DNA from: Bacillota bacterium
Lineage (GTDB): Bacteria; Bacillota; Sulfobacillia; Symbiobacteriales; Symbiobacteriaceae
Reading direction: 5' to 3'
DNA: 5,640 nucleotides
Assembly (NCBI GenBank): GCA_028287415.1
Contig: JAQBPS010000034.1
Span: 1 to 5,640 of the forward strand
How positions within the stretch are numbered: position 1 is the first letter of the stretch; the number at the start of each line of letters is the position of its first letter. The position numbers and the translations under genes were made by a program. Below, piece by piece: positions 1 to 5,463 of the stretch. A model generated the notes under the pieces. That model was not told the DNA's origin, searched no databases, and saw only the letters and a list, made by a program, of their open reading frames with translations.

Positions 1-902
1 CTCGCCCAGGTGTAGCCGCGCCGCAGCGAAGTGGTACGGATGGCAAGCCCGGGAGCGACCAGGTCGATATCCGGGCCCGATGAGCCGAAGGAGACGGCGC
101 GGCCTTCGAGCGTGACGGCAGAGACGCCGATCACGCCTGGATACGCCGCCGGATAAACCGGGGGACTGGCGGGTCCGCGGTTGCCAGTGGAGGCAATGAT
201 TGTAATGCCACTCGCAATCGCTTTGTGTATCGCGGCTGCAAGCGCCTGACTCTCCTCGGGGATGTCAAGGCTCATGTTGATGACCGAAATGTTGTGCTCC
301 ATCACCCACTGTAGGCCGAGAATCAGGTCGGAGACTGCGCCGTCGCCCTTGGCATCGAGCACCTTGATGGCGTACAGCTTCGCCTTCGGGGCCACCCCGG
401 TGACGGCCGGGGTCCTGCCCATTGCCGCGATAATCCCCGCGACGCGGGTGCCATGACCATGGTCATCCTGCGGCTGGGCGCCCTCTTTAATCAGGTTGAT
501 GCCGCCATGTACCCGGTTGATCAGGTCCGGGTGCGTCAAATCGATGCCCGTATCAAAGACAGCGACGCCGACGCCTTCGCCCTGGCTGAGGCGCCATGCG
601 TCGTGGGCATGAATCGCGCGGATCGCCTGCGTGATGTTCCACGGCTGACGGACTGTTGGGTCCTGCAGTGCAATGGCCGTGAGGTTGACCGCCGTATTTT
701 CCTCAACCAGCGAAACCGCAGGGTGAGCCGACAACAAGCCATCGGCATGGTCATCGCACAGGCAATGAAACCCGCCGATGAGGGGCAGGGGAACGCACCG
801 CCCAATGCCCTGCGACTCAATTCCGCTCATACAGTCGTAGAGGTCAATGCCATCCCGGAGCAGGACCAGTCGGCCCCGGGAGCTGATGCCCGGATGACTC
901 AT
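1..902 (-). CDS. Subtilisin-family (S8) serine protease, N-terminal 300 residues, cut by the window edge
   Basis: The minus-strand frame is open from an ATG at 902 to the window edge. Two parts of the S8 catalytic triad are visible: Asp117 in GVAVFDTGIDLTHPDL and His150 in DDHGHGTRVAGIIAA. The oxyanion-hole Asn241 is in IIASTGNRGP, followed by the family's YPAAYPGVIGVSAV and LVAPG blocks. The frame ends at GYTWA, where subtilisins continue into the Ser motif GTSxA, so the serine should lie a few codons outside the window. Residues about 40-72 (GGFHCL...HPAVSLVEENTAV) resemble the end of an inhibitor I9 propeptide, so a self-processed zymogen is likely. Residues 1-20 contain no Sec signal peptide. 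The propeptide has four Cys (24, 36, 47, 49), which is unusual. An in-frame ATG at 920 is possible, but GGAGGGAGG (918-910), 7 nt upstream, favours 902. It is divergent from the hydrolase at 1014. The family is certain; substrate and location are unknown. Confidence 0.95.
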   Translation of the reverse strand, partial: MSHPGISSRGRLVLLRDGIDLYDCMSGIESQGIGRCVPLPLIGGFHCLCDDHADGLLSAHPAVSLVEENTAVNLTAIALQDPTVRQPWNITQAIRAIHAHDAWRLSQGEGVGVAVFDTGIDLTHPDLINRVHGGINLIKEGAQPQDDHGHGTRVAGIIAAMGRTPAVTGVAPKAKLYAIKVLDAKGDGAVSDLILGLQWVMEHNISVINMSLDIPEESQALAAAIHKAIASGITIIASTGNRGPASPPVYPAAYPGVIGVSAVTLEGRAVSFGSSGPDIDLVAPGLAIRTTSLRRGYTWA

Positions 903-909
903 TCGGGAG

Positions 910-918
910 CCTCCCTCC
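910..918 (-). promoter_or_regulatory. Ribosome binding site deciding the protease start
   Basis: On the minus strand GGAGGGAGG lies 7 nt before the ATG at 902. The alternative in-frame ATG at 920 overlaps this element and has no such site of its own, so 902 is preferred. Confidence 0.7.
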
Positions 919-938
919 ATGCTGTCAACGTATGCGCA

Positions 939-960
939 AGCGGGGGCAAGTGCCCGCGCT
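939..960. promoter_or_regulatory. Near-perfect 22-bp palindrome in the divergent intergenic region (operator candidate)
   Basis: Two 10-bp half-sites, AGCGGGGGCA (939-948) and TGCCCGCGCT (951-960), flank a central AG. Nine of ten positions are complementary, with a single G/G mismatch. It lies in the 111-bp region between the divergent protease and hydrolase genes, 37 bp upstream of the protease ATG, where a regulator could act on one or both genes. The symmetry is directly visible; the operator role is inference. A small transcript hairpin is the alternative, although the 2-nt centre is too tight without opening a base pair. Confidence 0.35.
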
Positions 961-1013
961 GGCAGGCCTGTGTGTCACCCTGAGCCAGGCGGTTTCGTAA
1001 ACTGGAGCGACTG

Positions 1014-2273
1014 GTGATCAGGGGGGAGAGCATGCGCTTCAGAGGGACGGCCATCCTGGGCAGGGCCACGGCCCAGCCGGACCAGATGCGGGCATTTGCG
1101 CAGTCTATCAATCGTGACGCTCCCGATCTGGCTCCGCTTTACCTGGAACTGGGGCGGCGACTGGCTGTGCGGGGTGACCTGGCCTTTGCCCAGGCAATCT
1201 ACGAGACTGACTGCTTCCGGGAGATTGCTGCGCCGCACAACTATGGCGGGCTGGGCAACGCCGGGCGTGAAGCGGGCGGGGCGGTGTTTGGCACGCCTGT
1301 GGACGGGGTGCTGTCGCACTTGCAGCGCCTCTTTGCCTATGCCACCACCTCGCCGCTCCCGGGGCAGATGCGCAAGGTTGACCCCGGCTTTGACTCGGTG
1401 CCGCGGGGCAGCGCACCGTACACGGGCGATCTCTCGTGGCGGTGGCGCGCTGAAGGCGGTTATGGTCAGGCGGTCGAGCGCATCCTCGGCGAAATGTTGA
1501 TGGAGCCGGGTGCGGGGGAGCCGTATCAGATCACCCGGGCTTATGTGCAGGGCGTGGAGCAGCCCGGCGGTCCCCGGGGATGGCAGGGGGTGAAGGGACT
1601 GGTCATCCACCGCATGGCGGGTCCCGGCGCCGATGCCTGGACAACCAGGCGGTACATCGGCGACGCAGCGGGGGGTGGCCCCGCCGCAACGCATTTTGTT
1701 GTGGATGACACGGTGATCTTGCACCTGGCCCAGATCGGCGCGGTGGCGCACCATACGCCGGGCAAGAACGTTACCCATCTTGGGATTGCGGTGTGTGAGC
1801 ACAACTGGGGCACCAGGGCGTGGGGGGAGACTTACCGGCGGCTGGCGTGGCTGGTCGCTTACCTGGTGCGGTGCTTCCAGCTGAGCATCACCGACGTGAC
1901 GGGCCGCTTCTGGTGGGAGCCGGTGCGCTGTGCCAATGACCCGACGCATCTGGGGTGGACGCGCGCGGAGGGGCGGGCCGGGGGCCTGTTCGACTGGAAC
2001 GAGTTTATTGCTGATGTGCAGGGCCGGCTCGCTGAGGGGTATGCCGCGGCGATGGCGGCGGAGGCTGTGGAGCCGGGGGCGGAGCCGGCTGTGGAGCCGG
2101 AGTTGGTGGCGGTGGTGGTGCCGGAATCCGAGCCGGAGCCGCCATTGGCACCGGAGCCTGCGCCTATGGCGGTGGCGGTGGCGGAGCCTTCGCCTCAGCC
2201 ACTACAGGGACGACGCCCGGTGCGGCCGGGCCGCCAGCCATGCCGTGCCCGCGGTCACCACCGCAAATGGTGA
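1014..2273 (+). CDS. Two-domain peptidoglycan hydrolase: glucosaminidase-like plus N-acetylmuramoyl-L-alanine amidase-like, with Glu/Pro-rich tail
   Basis: Numbering is from GTG 1014 (419 aa). Residues about 8-160 resemble the glucosaminidase (GH73-like) fold: ILGRATAQPDQMRAFAQ, then GDLAFAQAIYETDCFR with candidate catalytic Glu64, NYGGLGNAGREAGG, DGVLSHLQRLFAYA and DPGFDSVPRGSAP. Such domains cut the glycan strand. Residues about 190-340 resemble amidase_2 (AmpD/T7-lysozyme type, zinc-dependent, cleaving MurNAc-L-Ala): VKGLVIHRMAG (His199), ATHFVVDD (His227), IGAVAHHTPGKN, THLGIAVCEHN and DPTHLGW (His312). The usual second-His/CPG pocket is not recognisable, so the ligand assignment is tentative. 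Residues 350-393 are Glu/Pro/Ala-rich and the last 20 residues are basic. No signal peptide is seen, so export could be leaderless or follow cell lysis. GTG 1014 has GGAG at 1004-1007 with a 6-nt spacer; ATG 1032, behind the G-rich run 1020-1028, is an equally possible start. An intrinsic terminator follows 22 nt after the stop. Hydrolase identity is good; exact bond specificity is less sure. Confidence 0.88.
   Translation: MIRGESMRFRGTAILGRATAQPDQMRAFAQSINRDAPDLAPLYLELGRRLAVRGDLAFAQAIYETDCFREIAAPHNYGGLGNAGREAGGAVFGTPVDGVLSHLQRLFAYATTSPLPGQMRKVDPGFDSVPRGSAPYTGDLSWRWRAEGGYGQAVERILGEMLMEPGAGEPYQITRAYVQGVEQPGGPRGWQGVKGLVIHRMAGPGADAWTTRRYIGDAAGGGPAATHFVVDDTVILHLAQIGAVAHHTPGKNVTHLGIAVCEHNWGTRAWGETYRRLAWLVAYLVRCFQLSITDVTGRFWWEPVRCANDPTHLGWTRAEGRAGGLFDWNEFIADVQGRLAEGYAAAMAAEAVEPGAEPAVEPELVAVVVPESEPEPPLAPEPAPMAVAVAEPSPQPLQGRRPVRPGRQPCRARGHHRKW
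2061..2192 (+). repeat. GGAGCCG-rich low-complexity tract encoding a Glu/Pro/Ala/Val linker
   Basis: The DNA repeats variants of GAGCCGG and GTGGCGGTG. It encodes residues 350-393 of the wall hydrolase, with short blocks such as EPGAEPAVEPE, ESEPEPPLAPEPAP and AVAVAEP. Such tracts are typically flexible, extended linkers. Degenerate repeats like this are prone to slippage, so length may vary between strains. Confidence 0.7.
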
Positions 2274-2295
2274 TGGCGTGCCCCTCTCCGCATGC

Positions 2296-2340
2296 AACAG
2301 GAGGCTGCGACTGCCGCAGCCTCCTGTTTGATTTGTTTTC
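2296..2340 (+). terminator. Intrinsic (Rho-independent) terminator of the wall-hydrolase gene
   Basis: A perfect 14-bp stem, AACAGGAGGCTGCG (2296-2309) with CGCAGCCTCCTGTT (2315-2328), has a 5-nt loop. It is followed by a T-rich run (TTTGATTTGTTTTC, ending at 2340). It starts 22 nt after the stop at 2271-2273, so the hydrolase is transcribed separately from the beta-helix gene. Confidence 0.93.
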
Positions 2341-2355
2341 TTACTTAACGCAGGG

Positions 2356-2383
2356 ACAACCCCGGCCATGCATGCATAGCATA
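2356..2383 (+). promoter_or_regulatory. Candidate sporulation-type (sigma-K/E-like) promoter for the beta-helix gene
   Basis: CATAGCATA at 2375-2383 matches the CATAnnnTA -10 pattern of Bacillota sigma-K promoters. An AC lies at 2356-2357, with about 16 nt between a GACA block (2355-2358) and CATA, in the place of the short sigma-K -35 element. Transcription would begin near 2390, giving a leader of about 33 nt that includes the Shine-Dalgarno at 2410. No convincing TTGACA/TATAAT pair is visible between the terminator and the gene. The motif is short and could arise by chance. Confidence 0.3.
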
Positions 2384-2409
2384 AAGGGCGTGATGTTATT
2401 ACCCGATAT

Positions 2410-2415
2410 AAGGAG
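2410..2415 (+). promoter_or_regulatory. Ribosome binding site deciding the start of the beta-helix gene
   Basis: AAGGAG ends 8 nt before ATG 2424. A GTG at 2415 is in frame, but it overlaps this element and would have no ribosome site, so ATG 2424 is the supported start. Confidence 0.85.
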
Positions 2416-2423
2416 TGGCAGAC

Positions 2424-3770
2424 ATGGCAACATTCATGGTCACGAACTTGAATGATAGCGGCGCTGGCTCGTTGCGCCAGGCCATTCTTGATGCAAACCT
2501 GAACGCCGGACTCGACACGATAATGTTCACGGTCGCCGGTATGATCCTGCTCACGTCCGGCCCCCTGCCCCCCATCACCGACCCCGTGCACATTTTCGGT
2601 CCCGGTGCCGGCGCGCTCGCCGTGAGCGGCGGCAACGCTTTCCGAATTTTCACCGTCGCTCTTGGCGCATCCGCCACGATTCAGGGCCTTACGATTCGGG
2701 ACGGCAATACCCTGCTGACCGGTGGCGGAATCTTGAACCTGGGCGTGCTGGCGATCAATGGCGCTGCCTTCATCGGAAACCATGCCACTGTCGGCGGCGG
2801 CGCACTCTCCACCATTGGCGGGTCGGTCACGATCGACAACACCCAGTTCGCCGGCAACGCCGCACTCGCCGAAGGAGGGGCCATTTCGTCGATCCTCTCA
2901 GCGGTTGTGATCAGGAACTCCCGTCTGACGGGAAACTCCGCCCTGACCCTCGGCGGGGCAGTTTTCGCCAGCCTGGGCACGGTGATCATCTTCAACTCTA
3001 CCCTGGCGGGGAATACCGCTCTGATCGCCGGCGGCGGTATTTCCAGTGCTGCCGAGTTGATGCAGATCACCCACAGCGCCCTGTTTCAAAACACTGCTAC
3101 GCTGCTTGGCACCGCACTGGGCGGCGCCCTGCTGGTCGCCGCCGGTGTCACGCGCATGGTCAATAACACGATCGCCCAGAACGTGGCCGCTGTCTCCGGT
3201 CCCGCCGCTGCTGTCATAGCCGGCCGCCTGGACATCAGCTTTGTGACGATGGCGGACAACGTCGTTCTCCTCCCGATCGGGGCCGGGCTGGCTGCTGTCG
3301 TGGGCGTCACCCGTGTCAAGAACTCGTTCATTGCTACCACCACCGACGGCAGCGGCAATCCGCGCGCCAACTGTGCGGGCTTGCTGAGCACCCTTTTCAG
3401 CGCCGGTGGAAATATGTCGACTGACGCCACTTGCCCCGGTTTCAGGCAGGTGACCCGAGCCCAGCTCCACCTGGGTCCACTGCAAATCAACCCGCCCGGC
3501 ACCACTGAGACCATGGCGCTCCTGCCCGGCAGCGTGGCCATTGATGCTGCGATCGACTCCACGGATGTCGAAGGCAACCTCGTCGCCACTGATCAGCGGG
3601 GCGTTCCGCGGACCCCCGATGTCGGAGCCTATGAGGTAGTGGGCCTCGGGGCTGGGGGCCCCGGGGCTGGGGGCGGCCGTTCAATCCCGGGTGCGGCGCC
3701 GCTCTTTGTCAGCGAGGGCAATTGTGGCGGCCCCACCCGGCGGCCCTTCAGGCCATTCACCTCACGCTAA
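2424..3770 (+). CDS. Right-handed beta-helix repeat protein (choice-of-anchor-Q-like), no signal peptide
   Basis: The product is 448 aa. The N-terminus ATFMVTNLNDSGAGSLRQAI followed by DANLNAGLDTIMF is the hallmark opening of CSLREA / choice-of-anchor-Q type beta-helix proteins. QRGVPRTPDVGAYE (391-404) is their usual closing strand. In between, residues about 111-250 contain coils of about 26 residues with the pattern VxIxNSxxxGNxAxxxGGA, for example SVTIDNTQFAGNAALAEGGA, AVVIRNSRLTGNSALTLGGA and TVIIFNSTLAGNTALIAGGG. These should stack as a pectate-lyase-like solenoid with an Asn ladder. No catalytic Asp/Arg set of a polysaccharide lyase can be assigned, so a structural or adhesive role is as likely as an enzymatic one. 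There is no Sec signal peptide, LPXTG motif or transmembrane anchor. After VGAYE a Gly-rich linker (408-418) leads to a basic, Cys-containing tail ending RRPFRPFTSR. It stands alone between a terminator and a convergent operon. The fold is confident; the function is unknown. Confidence 0.9.
   Translation: MATFMVTNLNDSGAGSLRQAILDANLNAGLDTIMFTVAGMILLTSGPLPPITDPVHIFGPGAGALAVSGGNAFRIFTVALGASATIQGLTIRDGNTLLTGGGILNLGVLAINGAAFIGNHATVGGGALSTIGGSVTIDNTQFAGNAALAEGGAISSILSAVVIRNSRLTGNSALTLGGAVFASLGTVIIFNSTLAGNTALIAGGGISSAAELMQITHSALFQNTATLLGTALGGALLVAAGVTRMVNNTIAQNVAAVSGPAAAVIAGRLDISFVTMADNVVLLPIGAGLAAVVGVTRVKNSFIATTTDGSGNPRANCAGLLSTLFSAGGNMSTDATCPGFRQVTRAQLHLGPLQINPPGTTETMALLPGSVAIDAAIDSTDVEGNLVATDQRGVPRTPDVGAYEVVGLGAGGPGAGGGRSIPGAAPLFVSEGNCGGPTRRPFRPFTSR
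3647..3676 (+). repeat. Two tandem 15-bp copies encoding a Gly-rich linker
   Basis: CGGGGCTGGGGGCCC (3647-3661) is followed directly by CGGGGCTGGGGGCGG, 13 of 15 bases identical. It encodes LGAGGPGAGGG between the beta-helix end (VGAYE) and the C-terminal tail, and looks like a recent in-frame duplication. Confidence 0.75.
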
Positions 3771-3779
3771 CCGGAGGCA

Positions 3780-3819
3780 GCAAAGAAGGCGGACCGACAT
3801 GGTCCGCCTTCCGCTTTGC
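3780..3819. terminator. Hairpin between convergent genes, probable bidirectional terminator
   Basis: A perfect 10-bp stem AAGGCGGACC (3786-3795) / GGTCCGCCTT (3801-3810) has a 5-nt loop. It is extended by GCAAAG (3780-3785) / CTTTGC (3814-3819) across a CCG bulge. It fills the 54-bp gap between the stop of the beta-helix gene (3770) and the stop of the minus-strand membrane protein (3825). There is no long T-run on either side, so terminator strength is uncertain, but place and symmetry fit a shared terminator. Confidence 0.75.
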
Positions 3820-3824
3820 GTTGA

Positions 3825-4955
3825 CTACATCGCTTCCCGGCGCTCAGTCGCCGTGAACCACAGCCCGCCCATCCCATATAGCAACGCTCCGAAGGCGACC
3901 ACACTGCCCACGATCGGCAGCTGTGTCAGCACGGTCGTGATCAGCGCACCCAGGATAAACAGCGCCGCCCAGCTCTGCCTCCGAAGCCCCGGCACCCGGT
4001 CCGCAAGCAGCCTGCCAGCCGCCCAGGCCACGAGCACCTGGCCTGCATAAATAATCACGGGGTAGAGCAGCACCGTCACGATGCCCAGCGGCGCCCCGAT
4101 CACGGTAATCATCAGGATCACAGCGGCGATCGGGATGGCGATCAGCGCCAGGAATCCGGCGAGCGGCGCCTGCCACGGCTTGCGGACGATCAGGCCGGGA
4201 AACGAGGCGCGCAGGCGGGGGAACAGGGCGAGGAGCGCAAGCCCGACAATCAGGAATCCGCCGAACTTGAGTCCGATCAGCCACGGGCTGCGGTACCAGG
4301 GGCCGACGTCCGCCATTGTGGCACCCGCCGTCACCTCGTGCCGCACCTCGCCGACCTGCGATCCGGCTGCGATCCGCGCCGCACTGTTGCTCCAGTAGGT
4401 CAGGGGTCCTTTGACTACGGCGGTGCTGGCCACGTCCAGTGAACCTGACGCCGCCCGGACTTCCCGGCCGACCCGCCCTGCAATCATGAGCTTGGAGCCG
4501 GCCACCGCCACGCCCCGCTCCACCGCACCATACTGCTCCACGGTATCGCCGGCGCCGATCAGACTCCGGCCCACCGACCCGCTCTGGAGCAGCGTCACCG
4601 TGGAACCGGCGGCCAGCAGGTTCCCCCCGATCCGCCCCTGGACGAGCACCTGCTGGCCTGCTGTCGCGGCCGTGCCGCTAATGGTGCCCTTCACGTCGAT
4701 CACGCGGCCGGCCGCGAACAGGTTGCCGTTGATCGTCCCGTTCACGAGGACGGTGTCAGCTGCGGCGAAGACGTCGCCGTTCACCGTTCCGTCAATGGTG
4801 ACTGCACTCCCGGAAACTATCAGGTCGTCTTCAATCGTCTCGGTCTTGCCCACGGTGATGGCATTACCTTGCCGGTACTCGATCGCCATCGCCGAAGGTA
4901 CCACGGCGACGAGCAACGTCATCGCCAGCAACAGGGAGATCAAGAGCCTACGCAT
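3825..4955 (-). CDS. Secreted-side polymer-forming (bactofilin-like) beta-solenoid protein with C-terminal multi-pass membrane domain
   Basis: The product is 376 aa. Residues 1-24 (MRRLLISLLLAMTLLVAVVP, then SAMA) are a clear Sec signal peptide with an AMA cleavage site. Residues about 30-205 are short solenoid coils of about 17-18 residues: GTVNGDVFAAADTVLVNG, GTINGNLFAAGRVIDVKG, GRIGGNLLAAGSTVTL, GSVGRSLIGAGDTVEQYG and GRVGREVRAASGSLDV. This is the GxxxGdxxAa pattern of polymer-forming/bactofilin-like domains. Residues about 224-367 hold four or five hydrophobic segments (roughly 226-246, 264-288, 291-315, 328-348, 349-367). The signal peptide should put the solenoid outside the membrane, unlike cytoplasmic bactofilins. 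It is the last gene of the operon; its ATG overlaps the anti-sigma stop by 8 bp and has AAGGAGG at 4971-4965. Family resemblance is clear. A role as envelope scaffold, or as effector of the sigma/anti-sigma pair, is inference. Confidence 0.9.
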   Translation of the reverse strand: MRRLLISLLLAMTLLVAVVPSAMAIEYRQGNAITVGKTETIEDDLIVSGSAVTIDGTVNGDVFAAADTVLVNGTINGNLFAAGRVIDVKGTISGTAATAGQQVLVQGRIGGNLLAAGSTVTLLQSGSVGRSLIGAGDTVEQYGAVERGVAVAGSKLMIAGRVGREVRAASGSLDVASTAVVKGPLTYWSNSAARIAAGSQVGEVRHEVTAGATMADVGPWYRSPWLIGLKFGGFLIVGLALLALFPRLRASFPGLIVRKPWQAPLAGFLALIAIPIAAVILMITVIGAPLGIVTVLLYPVIIYAGQVLVAWAAGRLLADRVPGLRRQSWAALFILGALITTVLTQLPIVGSVVAFGALLYGMGGLWFTATERREAM

Positions 4956-5463
4956 AATGCTTTTCCTCCTTCAAATGCCGGCGCCAGAGCCAGAGACCGC
5001 CGCCGAGAACCAGGGCGGGCCAGAGCGTGACGAGCACGCCACCCCTTGTGATATACAGGACGAACCGCCACAAGGCGGGAATCAGCGTTTCGGCCAGGTT
5101 CACCGTCAGGCCGATTTTGCCTTGCCATCCCAGGAGCGAGCCGATCAGCGCAAGCGTCTTCTGGGACAGCCAGCCGCCTGCGACCAGGCTGAGCCCGGCG
5201 ATGGCAACCCACTGCCACCGATGAAACCAAGGGGTGACCTGACTGAGAACCGGCCCGGTCAGGTCAAGGCCCGCGATCCACGCCTGCTCCGCCTCATCCA
5301 GCGCCAGCATGTCGCACAGGTGGGCATCATCGGCCGCGATCGCTGCCAGTCTGTCGCTGCAGAGCGGGCAGTCAGTGAGATGCTCGTCGATCAGTGTCGC
5401 TTCGGCCAGTTCAGCTTCGCCGGCCAGGTACTGTTGCAGGCGTTCCGGTTCAATGTGGCTCAA
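4948..5463 (-). CDS. Membrane-bound zinc-finger anti-sigma factor
   Basis: The product is 171 aa, starting at TTG 5463. The N-terminal cytoplasmic part has the zinc-binding anti-sigma signature HxxxCxxC at H28-C32-C35 (EHLTDCPLC), preceded by an acidic helix (ERLQQYLAGEAELAEATLID). Anti-sigma factors of this kind bind and hold an ECF sigma factor at the membrane. Hydrophobic segments lie at about 83-99 (WQWVAIAGLSLVAGGWL) and 141-160 (GGVLVTLWPALVLGGGLWLW), with a further apolar amphipathic stretch between (about 117-138), giving two or possibly three membrane contacts. It overlaps the end of the sigma gene by 14 bp and the start of the polymer-forming protein by 8 bp, so all three are probably translationally coupled. 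The TTG start is supported by AAGGAGGTG 7 nt upstream. The signal it senses is not visible. Confidence 0.92.
   Translation of the reverse strand: MSHIEPERLQQYLAGEAELAEATLIDEHLTDCPLCSDRLAAIAADDAHLCDMLALDEAEQAWIAGLDLTGPVLSQVTPWFHRWQWVAIAGLSLVAGGWLSQKTLALIGSLLGWQGKIGLTVNLAETLIPALWRFVLYITRGGVLVTLWPALVLGGGLWLWRRHLKEEKHYA
4965..4971 (-). promoter_or_regulatory. Ribosome binding site of the polymer-forming membrane protein
   Basis: AAGGAGG on the minus strand lies 9 nt before ATG 4955, inside the last codons of the anti-sigma gene. It supports the overlapping start and independent initiation as well as coupling. Confidence 0.85.

Noticed and set aside
927..934. CATACGTT on the minus strand, close to a sigma-E -10 element, upstream of the protease
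   Set aside because: There is no matching -35 element at a suitable distance, and the predicted transcript would leave a leader of only about 18 nt; too weak to list as a promoter.
453..983. 176-codon plus-strand open frame
   Set aside because: It is antisense to the S8 protease and runs through the divergent intergenic region; no family resemblance.
975..1949. Long open frame (324 codons) on the minus strand
   Set aside because: It lies antisense to the wall-hydrolase gene, which has clear family motifs; the translation is Arg/Pro/His-rich with no recognisable domain. Such frames are common in GC-rich DNA.
2368..2377. ATGCATGCAT self-complementary decamer upstream of the beta-helix gene
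   Set aside because: It is too short and simple to call an operator; it overlaps the candidate -10 element and may be chance.
2415..2417. GTG as start of the beta-helix gene
   Set aside because: It overlaps the AAGGAG ribosome site that is correctly spaced for ATG 2424.
2898..3485. Several minus-strand open frames inside the beta-helix gene (also 2202-2783, 2681-3070, 3086-3589)
   Set aside because: They mirror the periodic repeats of the real gene; the products are low in complexity and unrecognisable, and one runs through the terminator stem.
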